A stretch of 33,651 bases of DNA from Mesorhizobium sp. LSHC420B00 (GTDB lineage Bacteria; Pseudomonadota; Alphaproteobacteria; Rhizobiales; Rhizobiaceae). The position numbers were made by a program, and so were the translations under genes. The notes below the pieces were generated by a model, which saw only the letters and a list, made by a program, of their open reading frames with translations, searched no databases and was not told the origin of the DNA. Location: positions 45,512 to 79,162 of the forward strand of contig NZ_AYVY01000036.1 of assembly GCF_000503055.1 (NCBI RefSeq). The letters run 5' to 3'. Positions 1-7,768 of this stretch are shown here, piece after piece. How positions within the stretch are numbered: the first letter of the stretch is position 1; every line of letters begins with the position of its first letter.

Positions 1-105
1 GGTGGTGATTTGCCTGAGCCGCTGCTCGGCCTGGCGCTTCAAAAGCGGGATGGTCAGGTTCTTCTGCCTGTTCTGCGCGGCGGTACGGTCCTTGACCAAT
101 GCGCG
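1..105 (-). pseudogene. IS110-family transposase fragment
   Basis: Read on the minus strand, these bases give an open stretch containing VKDRTAAQNRQKNLTIPLLK followed by RQAEQRLRQI. This resembles the helical segment between the DEDD catalytic domain and the C-terminal transposase domain of IS110-family enzymes, which typically read VKDRTAAKNR...LLKRQ...RLRQI. Only about 35 residues are present. The frame runs off the left edge of the window and on the other side stops abruptly where an oppositely oriented IS91-type fragment begins. It is either the internal end of a longer element outside the window or a decayed scrap. The family assignment rests on remembered motif similarity over a short stretch. 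Confidence 0.55.
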
Positions 106-346
106 GCGCATCCGTCACTATGGACTGCTCGCCGGCTCCGCCCGCAAAGCCAGCCTCGCACTCGCGCGCAAACTGCTGGGCGTCGCTCCGCCGCCCGAAA
201 ACGACACTCCAGAAGAACCGGCTGACGTCCGCCCGCCTTGCCCTTGCTGCGGCGGGCGCATGGTGGTCATCGAGAGGTTCGAACGGTGGTGCCAGCCTCG
301 TGCGCCGCCAACCTCACGAGCGCCGAACCGGGAGAACACCTCATGA
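106..346 (+). pseudogene. IS91-family (Y2) transposase, C-terminal remnant
   Basis: The plus frame carries RRIRHYGLLAGSARK, a spacer, then CPCCGGRMVVIERFERW and a stop at 344-346. RIRHYGLLA and a late CPCCGGRM zinc-knuckle-like motif are hallmarks of the C-terminus of IS91-family rolling-circle transposases. The catalytic HUH and Y2 tyrosine regions that should lie upstream are missing, because the reading before RRIRHYG is IS110-like sequence on the other strand. This is therefore a non-functional 3' remnant. IS91 elements often mobilise adjacent DNA, so the remnant may mark how neighbouring accessory genes arrived; that is inference. Confidence 0.7.
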
Positions 347-765
347 CCCGGCATGACCAAGTTGCTCGTACGACCGCGCCACGCCGGCGACGGTCAACGG
401 GATGTTATGTGCACATTGCCGTCGAGCCGGTCGTCACGCACACCAATCCCGTCGGAATCAACGCTCCAGGCTCTGCGACCGGGCCCGGAAGCCGCTTCCA
501 CGACATGCCCACCGCATCCTATGCGGAAGTTCGCCCCAGGCGCTGGCACGCTCCGAAACACAAATCCCCATAGGCCGTCGTCTGCGGCCCGCGGGTTCCT
601 GCATGAGAGACTTTCGTACGCCTGACGGCACCCGAAACCCTTCAGCATGTCGGTCATTCAGCCAGCCACTCCTGTCCTCCCGAAGCCGACATTAATAGTG
701 CCCACACCACCGTCGAAATTGCGCCGAGAGGGGACGACACCATTAGGAGAAGTGGCATTGAGGCT
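347..765. other. Gene-free stretch after the IS91 remnant
   Basis: I see no convincing coding sequence in these 419 bases. Short open frames exist on both strands but lack ribosome binding sites and recognisable motifs. The first part may be the non-coding right end of the IS91-type element, whose origin-like end normally follows the transposase gene; I could not identify a defined terminus. Confidence 0.4.
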
Positions 766-3621
766 CTACCTCAGTGTCGCCAGCAGGTGTTCGGCAGCCC
801 CGACATCCGCCGTATTCAGGCTCTCCACAAAATACGCCGCAACCGACTGCAAGAGCTCGCGAGCGCTGTTGATCTCCCCGCGCCCGGCCATCAGCGTCGC
901 CATGTCGATTGCGGTTCGCAACTCCCATGCCCGTGCGCGCTGACTTCGGCTCAACTCCAGTGCCTGCATGAGGTAGGCGGCAGCTTCATCACGGTTGCGC
1001 TCCGACTGGAGAAGGAGGCTTCCCTTCATCCGTAGCAACTCCGGGAGGTACAACTGGTCGCCGTTCTTTTCGACTTGACCAAGCGACTCGTCGATCAACG
1101 CAATGGCTTCATCAACCTGACCGATCGCGGACAGTCCCCTAACTAGCGAGAGGTTGAGCGGCGTCGTGAGCAATTCATAAGGCGCCGCGTGGAGCTTCCG
1201 AAGAGATGTCTGCAGGCCCTCGACGCCGCTTTTTGCATCGCCGTGACGGATCGCGACTTCGCTTTTGAAGCCCCGACCGACCAGCAGGTAAGGAGTCATG
1301 GAATGGGATTCCGCGCGGGCGATGAGCATATCTATGTACGCCTCGGCGCTCTTCAGGTCACCGGTCCACAGGAAGACCGATATCGCCCAGATCAACGCGA
1401 TCGCCAACGTTAGAGAATGATCCATGGCGGCAGCCTCTTCGACGGCCTGTCGGGCGTGTGCCATGGCTTGGTCCGGATGGCCTTGTAGCCAAAGGTTCCT
1501 CGCCAGGATGGCCCTGGCCAGGATTTTGCCTTCGAAGCCCAGATAGATCGTCGTGGTCCGCTGGGAGCGCGGCCCACGGTCGAGCGCCGCCTCCAGCTCT
1601 GCGCGGGCCTCCGCGAGGTCGCCTCGCAGGTGGAGCGAGATGCCCAGGATCGAGTGTGCCAGCGCGTTGACGACCGAGTCGTCCAAGGTCGCGGCTGTGG
1701 CTGAACAACGCCTTGCAAACTCAAGGGCGGTTGCGAAATTGCCCGTCCGCAGATGGAACATGTTGAGCGAACCCAACAGACGCACCCGGTCCAGCGGATC
1801 GCCGCGCTGCTCGGCGATCGCCAGGCTCCTCTCCAGAGCTACGCGCGCCCTGTCGCGTCCTCCCCGCATGAACATGAAGGACACGCCGAGGGCTGCCTGA
1901 AGATGCATCTCGTCAAGTCCGCCAAGGGCGGCATCGTCGAAAGCGAATATTGCTCTTTCAGACCAGCGATGACACTCCGGCAACAAGGACATTGCCAGGA
2001 AAACCGGCGCGACAGCGCTGGCGAGTCCGACGCCGATGTCGGCGTTTCCGCTGTCGCCGAAGCACCATTCCAGGGCAGCCCGGACATTGTTGATGGCGGC
2101 GAAGTGGGGCGCCCGCTCCTCACCGGTCGCCAGGCTTGGCCACTCGATCCCGGTCTGCTCCAGCCATCTCCGATAGTAGGCGGCGTGGCGCACTGCCAGA
2201 TCGGCAGCCTCGGCGTCATCGATCCGGATGTCGAGAACGTAGGCGCGCGTCGTATCGAGGAGCCTGTAGCGCATCATTGCTCCAACCGGACGCGTCGCCA
2301 CGATCGATTTGGCGACAAGACTGTCCATGGCGCCAAGGACGGTCGATCGGTCGAGGGTCGCGCTCGTCACGACCTCCAGGGCGGCATCGAGCGTGAAATG
2401 ACCGACGAATACAGCGAGCCTGCGAAGCACCACGCGCTCAACGTCGGTCAGGAGCCCAAAGCTCCAGTCTAGTGTCGCCTGCAAGGTCTGCTGACGCGGC
2501 GGCGCTGTCCGTGAACCGAGCCACAGCAGTGTCAGGCGTTGATCGAGAAGCGCGGCTGTCTGCTGCAGCCCATAGGATTCGACACGTCTGGCCGCCAGTT
2601 CGATCGAGAGCGCCACCCCGTCAAGCTTTCGGCAGATGCTTGCGATGATCAAGGCCTCGGCGTCGCCGACGTCCAAACGAGCGCCACCTGCCACCGCTCG
2701 CTCGACGAACAGTTGGGTGGCCGGGAATGTCTGGACGATGGCCGCCGTTAGCCCCGGTTCGTCGGGCGGAAACGCAAGCGCATCCAACCGGCAGATATGT
2801 TCGCCCTCGACCCGAAGCGCCTCGCGGCTCGTCGCCAGGATGTAGACCTGTGACGCCGCATCGACGATGCTCGAGGCCAGAGGCGCCACCGCATCCACGA
2901 GATGCTCACAGGTATCGAGGATCAAGAGAATCCGCTTGTTGCGCAAGTAAGCGATCAGGTTGGGCGTCGCATCCTCTGTTTGAACCGTTAGTCCAAGCAT
3001 CGAGGCGACGGCTGTCGTCACCAGACCGGGATCGCCGATCATTCCCAGATCGACGAACAAGACCGCCCCTGAAAATGCTTCGATCAGGTGATGCCCGACT
3101 GCGATCGCGACGGTGGTTTTGCCGACGCCACCGGCGCCAACGATGGTGACGAACCGCGAAGCATTCAGCTGCACCGACAGCTTAAGAACATCCTCGTCCC
3201 GTCCGACCATCCGGCTCAAGCGGTTTGGAAGATTCGCGTGCGGAAACTCAGCGGCAATGAATAGGGCTTCGTCGCGTGGGCTGTTTAATCGCAAAACCGG
3301 CGCAACGAAGCAATAGCCCCGCCCCGGAAGCGTCGCGATGTACCGCGCGCCATCCTTTCCATCGCCCAGCGCCCTGCGCAGTCCGGTCATGTGGAACCGC
3401 AGGCTGCCTTCCTCGACGACGACATCCGGCCAAACCCGCGACATTAGATCTTTCTTGCTGACGACTTCATTCGGTGCAGAGGTCAGGACTATGAGAATGT
3501 CGATGGCGCGCGAACCCAACTCTACGGGAGCGCCTTCTCTTGTCAGGAGCCTTTCACCCGCAGCAAAATGGAAAGGGCCAAACGACAATCTGTCTTTGGC
3601 TTGTATTCCCGTTTTCGTCAT
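766..3621 (-). CDS. Winged-helix / STAND-type NTPase / TPR transcriptional regulator
   Basis: A 951-residue putative transcription regulator. Residues about 5-105 form an OmpR/PhoB-type winged helix (DLMSRVWPDVVVEEGSLRFH, then GRGYCF). A P-loop NTPase follows with Walker A GAGGVGKTT near residue 165, Walker B-like ILLILDTCEH, and the arginine-containing ATSREAL, an arrangement typical of NB-ARC/AfsR-like STAND proteins. LDWSFGLLTDVERVVLRRLA marks the helical region after the NTPase. The C-terminal half is helical with TPR-like repeats. I chose the ATG at 3621 because AGAAG lies just upstream; an in-frame GTG at 3648 would add nine residues. The gene is transcribed away from the hydrolase operon that starts 226 bp off, so it is the natural candidate regulator for it. 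STAND regulators usually oligomerise on inducer binding; the ligand here is unknown. TAG stop; no defects seen. Confidence 0.85.
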   Translation of the reverse strand: MTKTGIQAKDRLSFGPFHFAAGERLLTREGAPVELGSRAIDILIVLTSAPNEVVSKKDLMSRVWPDVVVEEGSLRFHMTGLRRALGDGKDGARYIATLPGRGYCFVAPVLRLNSPRDEALFIAAEFPHANLPNRLSRMVGRDEDVLKLSVQLNASRFVTIVGAGGVGKTTVAIAVGHHLIEAFSGAVLFVDLGMIGDPGLVTTAVASMLGLTVQTEDATPNLIAYLRNKRILLILDTCEHLVDAVAPLASSIVDAASQVYILATSREALRVEGEHICRLDALAFPPDEPGLTAAIVQTFPATQLFVERAVAGGARLDVGDAEALIIASICRKLDGVALSIELAARRVESYGLQQTAALLDQRLTLLWLGSRTAPPRQQTLQATLDWSFGLLTDVERVVLRRLAVFVGHFTLDAALEVVTSATLDRSTVLGAMDSLVAKSIVATRPVGAMMRYRLLDTTRAYVLDIRIDDAEAADLAVRHAAYYRRWLEQTGIEWPSLATGEERAPHFAAINNVRAALEWCFGDSGNADIGVGLASAVAPVFLAMSLLPECHRWSERAIFAFDDAALGGLDEMHLQAALGVSFMFMRGGRDRARVALERSLAIAEQRGDPLDRVRLLGSLNMFHLRTGNFATALEFARRCSATAATLDDSVVNALAHSILGISLHLRGDLAEARAELEAALDRGPRSQRTTTIYLGFEGKILARAILARNLWLQGHPDQAMAHARQAVEEAAAMDHSLTLAIALIWAISVFLWTGDLKSAEAYIDMLIARAESHSMTPYLLVGRGFKSEVAIRHGDAKSGVEGLQTSLRKLHAAPYELLTTPLNLSLVRGLSAIGQVDEAIALIDESLGQVEKNGDQLYLPELLRMKGSLLLQSERNRDEAAAYLMQALELSRSQRARAWELRTAIDMATLMAGRGEINSARELLQSVAAYFVESLNTADVGAAEHLLATLR

Positions 3622-3847
3622 GGCGTCTTCTTTTGGAGCCGCCTGCACCCAGCGCCGCAGTTTAAGTCAAGGAGCGCTCCTGCACCATAGGGAGTCTCAC
3701 AGTCTAGGCGCCTCCTATCTGCTCAAAAAAGCGGCAGGCTGGCAGCGGCTAACACAAGCTCACGACGCATAACGGGCTAATCCCGCCTCCTGGGCGTAGT
3801 TCAAGCTACGTAGATAGATCGCAAACCCATCAACCCAGGAGAGACCC
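3622..3847. promoter_or_regulatory. Divergent promoter region between regulator and hydrolase operon
   Basis: This 226-bp region must hold promoters for both directions. It has several dyads: a 12-bp perfect palindrome AGGAGCGCTCCT at 3670-3681, AGGCGCCT at 3706-3713, and CGTAG/CTACG arms separated by six bases at 3795-3810. Any of these could be operators for the adjacent winged-helix regulator, but the sequence alone does not say which. A ribosome binding site AGGAG lies at about 3836-3840 before the hydrolase ATG. I could not fix -35/-10 boxes with confidence. Confidence 0.45.
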
Positions 3848-5209
3848 ATGGACACGACCAGAACCTCCGAAGCAATCGACCAGGATCGCCGGCGACTTTT
3901 GGGCACTGCGGCGGCCGGCATCGCCGCCGCCGGCGCGGCAAGCCTGCTCCCGTCGCAATTGGCCGCCGCATCCACGAGCGATGCCATCCGCCCTTTCTCC
4001 GTCAGTTTCCCGCAGGAGGAGATCAATGAGCTGCGCCGGCGCATCGCCGCCACGCGCTGGCCCGAGCGCGAACTCGTCTCCGACGAGGCGTCCCGGCGGA
4101 TCTGGTCGACCCCAGCAACTGTAGGGCCAACGCAGGGCGTGCAACTCGCCACAATGCAGAAGCTCATGCAGTACTGGCGAACGGAATACGATTGGAGCAA
4201 GTGCGAGGCGCAGTTGAAGGCGCTGCCGAATTTCGTCACTGAGATCGATGGGCTCGACATCCACTTCATCCATGTAAAGTCTAAGCATCAGGGCGCCCTG
4301 CCTGTCATCATCACGCACGGCTGGCCCGGTTCGGTCATCGAACTTTTGAAGATCATCGACCCGTTCACCAATCCCACTGCGCACGGAGGCACGGAGGCGG
4401 AGGCGTTCGACGTGGTGATCCCGTCGATGCCGGGCTACGGCTTTTCCGGCAAGCCCACCGAAACCGGTTGGGATCCCGGGCGCATCGCGCGGGCGTGGAT
4501 CGTGCTGATGAAACGCCTTGGCTACGACCGCTACGTCGCGCAGGGCGGCGATTGGGGAGCACTCATCACGGAACAGATGGCCCTGATCGCACCTCCCGAG
4601 CTGGTCGCCATCCACACGAATATGCCGGGGACCATTCCGCCGGAGATCGTGAAGGCGCTGGCCTCCGGCGGTCCGCCCCCCGCTGATCTTGGCCCCGACG
4701 AGAAGCGTGCCTACGAGCAGGTAGCGTTCTTCTACCAAAACGGCCTGGGCTACGCCAACGAGATGGCTCTTCGTCCGCAAACGCTCTACGGGATCGTCGA
4801 TTCACCGGCCGGCCTGGCGGCGTGGATCCTCGATCACGATGCGGACAGTTATGCGCTGATCGCCCGCTCCTTCGATGGAGAGCCGGAGGGCCTTACCCGC
4901 GACGACATCCTCGACAACATCACGTTCTACTGGCTGACGAACACGGCGATCTCGTCGGCACGTCTCTATTGGGAACATACGCAAACGGCGAAGGCCGGCT
5001 TCTTCGACGCCAAGGGCATCACCATTCCCGTCGGTGCGACTGCGAACCCCAGTGAAATCTACACCGCACCGAAGAGTTGGACCGAACGCGCGTTCCCGAA
5101 GCTTCTGCACTATGGCCGCACGGACAAGGGCTGCCATTTCGCCGCCTGGGAGCAGCCGAAGAGTTTCACCGATGAGGTGCGCGCAACATTCAAGACGTTG
5201 CAGACATGA
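3848..5209 (+). CDS. Tat-exported epoxide hydrolase-like alpha/beta hydrolase (EHN family)
   Basis: A 453-residue alpha/beta hydrolase with an N-terminal EHN domain. The leader has a twin-arginine motif, DRRRLLGTA at residues 13-21, then a hydrophobic run to about residue 41, so periplasmic export by Tat is likely. The EHN domain (about 47-160) starts IRPFSVSFP and includes ATRWPERE. The oxyanion-hole motif HGWPGS is at 157-162, the nucleophile motif GGDWGA places Asp235 as catalytic nucleophile, and His430 in GCHFAAWEQP is the catalytic base. An Asp nucleophile fits epoxide hydrolases and haloalkane dehalogenases; the family relates to microsomal and juvenile-hormone epoxide hydrolases. It has a good AGGAG site and is the first gene of a seven-gene plus-strand run. 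The 87-bp gap to the next gene is the largest in the run. Substrate unknown. Confidence 0.88.
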   Translation: MDTTRTSEAIDQDRRRLLGTAAAGIAAAGAASLLPSQLAAASTSDAIRPFSVSFPQEEINELRRRIAATRWPERELVSDEASRRIWSTPATVGPTQGVQLATMQKLMQYWRTEYDWSKCEAQLKALPNFVTEIDGLDIHFIHVKSKHQGALPVIITHGWPGSVIELLKIIDPFTNPTAHGGTEAEAFDVVIPSMPGYGFSGKPTETGWDPGRIARAWIVLMKRLGYDRYVAQGGDWGALITEQMALIAPPELVAIHTNMPGTIPPEIVKALASGGPPPADLGPDEKRAYEQVAFFYQNGLGYANEMALRPQTLYGIVDSPAGLAAWILDHDADSYALIARSFDGEPEGLTRDDILDNITFYWLTNTAISSARLYWEHTQTAKAGFFDAKGITIPVGATANPSEIYTAPKSWTERAFPKLLHYGRTDKGCHFAAWEQPKSFTDEVRATFKTLQT

Positions 5210-5296
5210 CGTGTTGGCGGGGGATGGCGCGCCGGACGCTCGTCATCTTCCGCCCAGCGATAGCTGCGTAGCGAACCTCCGAAGGGAGCGACTGCA

Positions 5297-5725
5297 ATGA
5301 ACCCCCTCATCAAGACGCTCACCGCACTCGCGGTTTGCACCGTGCTCGCCACGGGCGCGTTTGCCCAGAGCACGGTCGTTCCCATCGACAACGAGCCCGC
5401 ATCCAAGCTGATCGTGGAGCCGCCGCTTCCGGGTCCGTTGGCCAACGGCGTCGTGTTCATCCCGTACCGGGTGGAGAACTTGCGCATCCTGCCTGTGGGC
5501 GGGGCGGCCGCGCGCAACGTGTCTCCGCGGGTCGGGCATCTGCACGTCACCGTCGACGACCTGCCTTGGGCGTGGGCGGACTACGGTCAGAGCAACACCA
5601 TCATCTTGGTTGGCATGCCAAGCGGCCAGCACAAGGTGCTGATCGAGGTGGTGGATCCCGAAGGCAAAGTCTTCACCAAACAAACGGTGACGTTCCACAC
5701 TCCGGACAAGAAGGTGCAGCCATGA
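5297..5725 (+). CDS. DUF6130-type exported small protein
   Basis: A 142-residue protein with a Sec signal peptide (hydrophobic run TALAVCTVLATGAFAQS, cleavage probably after AFA) followed by a compact beta-rich domain. The motifs VEPPLPGPLANG, PYRVENLRILPV and SPRVGHLHVTVDDLPWAW match what I remember of the DUF6130 family, whose function is not established. The HLHVTVDD and MPSGQHKV patterns suggest an immunoglobulin-like or cupredoxin-like beta sandwich, but I see no clear metal-binding set. A GAAGGGAG ribosome binding site precedes the ATG. Its TGA overlaps the ATG of the next hydrolase gene in an ATGA arrangement, so the two proteins are probably made together. It could be a periplasmic partner or stabiliser for the hydrolases; that is a guess from position. 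Confidence 0.8.
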   Translation: MNPLIKTLTALAVCTVLATGAFAQSTVVPIDNEPASKLIVEPPLPGPLANGVVFIPYRVENLRILPVGGAAARNVSPRVGHLHVTVDDLPWAWADYGQSNTIILVGMPSGQHKVLIEVVDPEGKVFTKQTVTFHTPDKKVQP

Positions 5726-7002
5726 GGCTCGACCAACTGGCGGCCGTGCTGGCATTCGGGCTTTGCATCCTTTCCGCGCCCGCCTCCGCCAACCCGGTCG
5801 AGGATCGCTCGATCCGGCCCTTCAAAGTCTATGTGCCGCAAGCGCCGCTCGATGATCTTCGCAGTCGCATTGCGCAGACAAGGTGGCCCGACCGGGAGAC
5901 GGTCGATGACCAGTCGCAGGGCATACAGCTCGCGAAGATCAGGCCGCTCGTCGAGTATTGGGGCACGGCCTACGACTGGCGGACAGCGGAAGCGAAGCTG
6001 AATTCCCTGCCCCAGTTCATGACCACGATCGACGGAGTGGACATCCACTTCATTCACGTTCGCTCGAAACATCCCAATGCCTTGCCGCTGATCATGACGC
6101 ATGGCTGGCCCGGCTCGGTGCTGGAACTGCTCAAGACCGTCGGCCCTCTCACCGATCCCACGGCGCATGGCGGTAGCCCGGAAGACGCGTTCGACCTCGT
6201 ACTGCCGTCGTTGCCGGGTTTCGGCTTCTCCGGCAAACCCACAGATACCGGCTGGGGTACAGACCGCATTGCACGAGCCTGGGCAGAGCTGATGAAGCGC
6301 CTTGGCTACACAGATTACGTCGCCCAGGGCGGCGACTGGGGCTCTCCCGTTTCGAATGCAATGGGACGTCTGGCCCCGGCAGGCCTGCTCGGCATTCATG
6401 TCAACCTGCCGGCTGTCGTACCGCCAGAGATTGCCGCGGTGCTCGCCGCCGGCGGACCGGCGCCGGCGGGGCTCATGGACAAGGAGCGCGCGGCGTTCGA
6501 TGCGCTCAGCATGGCCGCCAAGATGGGGAACAGATCCTACGCCACGATGATGGGCACCCGGCCCCAGACGATCGGTTACGCCATCAATGACTCCCCCGCA
6601 GGGCTCGCCGCTTGGATGCTCGGGCATCCGGGCTTTTCGGGCTGGACCTACGACAAAAGCGACCCCGAAAAGTCGCCTGACGAGGTGCTGGACGATATCA
6701 CGCTGTACTGGCTGACGGACACCGCCACCTCGTCCGGGCGAATTTACTGGGAGTACGGCGGCGGGCGCAGTCCCGTTTTTGCCGGCCCTGAAAAGACCAG
6801 CGAAGTCTCGCTGCCGGTGGCCATCACGGTCTTTCCGGGGGAAGGCTATCAGGCCCCCGAGACGTGGGCCCGGCGCGCCTACCCCAACCTGATCTACTTC
6901 CATGAGGTCGACAAAGGCGGCCACTTCGCCGCGTGGGAGCGGCCGGAGCTCTTTTCTGCCGAGTTGCGCGCCGCGTTCAGGCCGCTGCGGCAAACCAAAT
7001 AA
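5722..7002 (+). CDS. Sec-exported epoxide hydrolase-like alpha/beta hydrolase (EHN family), second copy
   Basis: A 426-residue paralogue of the hydrolase at 3848. The frame is open far upstream, but the start is the ATG at 5722, which overlaps the previous stop (ATGA) and begins a proper Sec signal peptide ending APASA near residue 23. The EHN domain (about 30-130) starts IRPFKVYVPQ. HGWPGS is at 129-134, the nucleophile Asp205 sits in GGDWGS, and His401 in GGHFAAWERP completes the expected catalytic set. Compared with the first copy it lacks the twin-arginine leader and about a dozen residues in the EHN domain after WPDRE. The two copies use different export routes, so they are unlikely to be a very recent duplication. 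Probable periplasmic epoxide hydrolase or related enzyme, substrate unknown. Confidence 0.87.
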   Translation: MRLDQLAAVLAFGLCILSAPASANPVEDRSIRPFKVYVPQAPLDDLRSRIAQTRWPDRETVDDQSQGIQLAKIRPLVEYWGTAYDWRTAEAKLNSLPQFMTTIDGVDIHFIHVRSKHPNALPLIMTHGWPGSVLELLKTVGPLTDPTAHGGSPEDAFDLVLPSLPGFGFSGKPTDTGWGTDRIARAWAELMKRLGYTDYVAQGGDWGSPVSNAMGRLAPAGLLGIHVNLPAVVPPEIAAVLAAGGPAPAGLMDKERAAFDALSMAAKMGNRSYATMMGTRPQTIGYAINDSPAGLAAWMLGHPGFSGWTYDKSDPEKSPDEVLDDITLYWLTDTATSSGRIYWEYGGGRSPVFAGPEKTSEVSLPVAITVFPGEGYQAPETWARRAYPNLIYFHEVDKGGHFAAWERPELFSAELRAAFRPLRQTK

Positions 7003-7027
7003 CCACCTCACTCGAAAGGAACGACAA

Positions 7028-7696
7028 ATGTCTCAAACCATGAAAACGCCCCGTGACGAAAAGCACGAAACTGCGACCGGGACCCTCAAAAAGCAGGCGC
7101 TCGACATGAAGCTCGAGGTCGTGGTCATCCCCGTCTCGGACGTCGATCGCGCCAAGAGCTTTTATATCGGCCTGGGCTGGCGGCTCGACGGCGATTTCGT
7201 CGTCGGCGATACGTTCCGGGGTGTGCAGTTCACACCTCCGGGCTCGCCTGCCTCGATCCACTTCGGCACGGGGGTCACGACGGCGGAGCCCGGCTCGGCA
7301 AGCGGGCTTTATCTTGTCGTGTCGGACATCGAGGCGGCGCGCGCCGAGCTCATTGGCCACGGCGCCGAGGTCAGCGAGGCGTTTCACCGCACAGGTCCCG
7401 GCAAGCCGGCGGTCAAGGGGCGCGATCCCGAGCGGCGCAGCTACTCCTCGTTCGCGACGTTCAAGGACCCGGACGGCAACGAATGGCTGCTGCAGGAAAT
7501 CACCACCCGCTTTCCCGGCCGGATCGACACCACGACCTACGCTTCCGGAGCGGATCTTGTTGCCGCGCTGCGACGCGCGTCGGAGGCCCACGGCGAGCAC
7601 GAGAAGCGCAACGGCGGCCAGCGCGATGAGAACTGGCCGGACTGGTACGCGGAATACATGGTGGCTGAGCAGGCCGGCAAAGAGCTTCCGCTCTGA
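7028..7696 (+). CDS. VOC (glyoxalase/bleomycin-resistance fold) protein
   Basis: A 222-residue cytoplasmic-looking protein with one vicinal-oxygen-chelate module at about residues 33-160. LEVVVIPVSDVDRAKSFY opens the domain, FRGVQFTPPGS and SIHFGTG form the middle strands, and FKDPDGNEWLLQE closes it, which is the common VOC signature. The last 60 residues are a charged extension ending PDWYAEYMVAEQ, a pattern found in rhizobial relatives of this subfamily. VOC enzymes include glyoxalases, dioxygenases and glutathione/thiol transferases acting on epoxides (FosA), so a role beside epoxide hydrolases is plausible but unproven. Start chosen at 7028 because AAGGAA lies eight bases before it. It follows the second hydrolase by 25 bp. 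Confidence 0.82.
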   Translation: MSQTMKTPRDEKHETATGTLKKQALDMKLEVVVIPVSDVDRAKSFYIGLGWRLDGDFVVGDTFRGVQFTPPGSPASIHFGTGVTTAEPGSASGLYLVVSDIEAARAELIGHGAEVSEAFHRTGPGKPAVKGRDPERRSYSSFATFKDPDGNEWLLQEITTRFPGRIDTTTYASGADLVAALRRASEAHGEHEKRNGGQRDENWPDWYAEYMVAEQAGKELPL

Positions 7697-7700
7697 AGGA

Positions 7701-7724
7701 TTCAGCGCGCAGCGCGCCGCTGAA
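7701..7724 (+). other. Intercistronic stem-loop
   Basis: TTCAGCG (7701-7707) and CGCTGAA (7718-7724) form a perfect seven-base stem with a ten-base GC-rich loop, five bases after the VOC gene stop. There is no T-run, so it is more likely an mRNA-processing or stability element inside the operon than a terminator. Confidence 0.4.
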
Positions 7725-7768
7725 CCGTCTGCGCGGCGATATCGATCGAAACTGAAAAGGCGTCGTCG

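Noticed and set aside
3830..4780. 316-codon open frame antisense to the first epoxide hydrolase
   Set aside because: It mirrors a well-supported enzyme gene, has no recognisable domain and reflects high GC content. The same holds for the antisense frames at 5587-7011 and 6977-8302.
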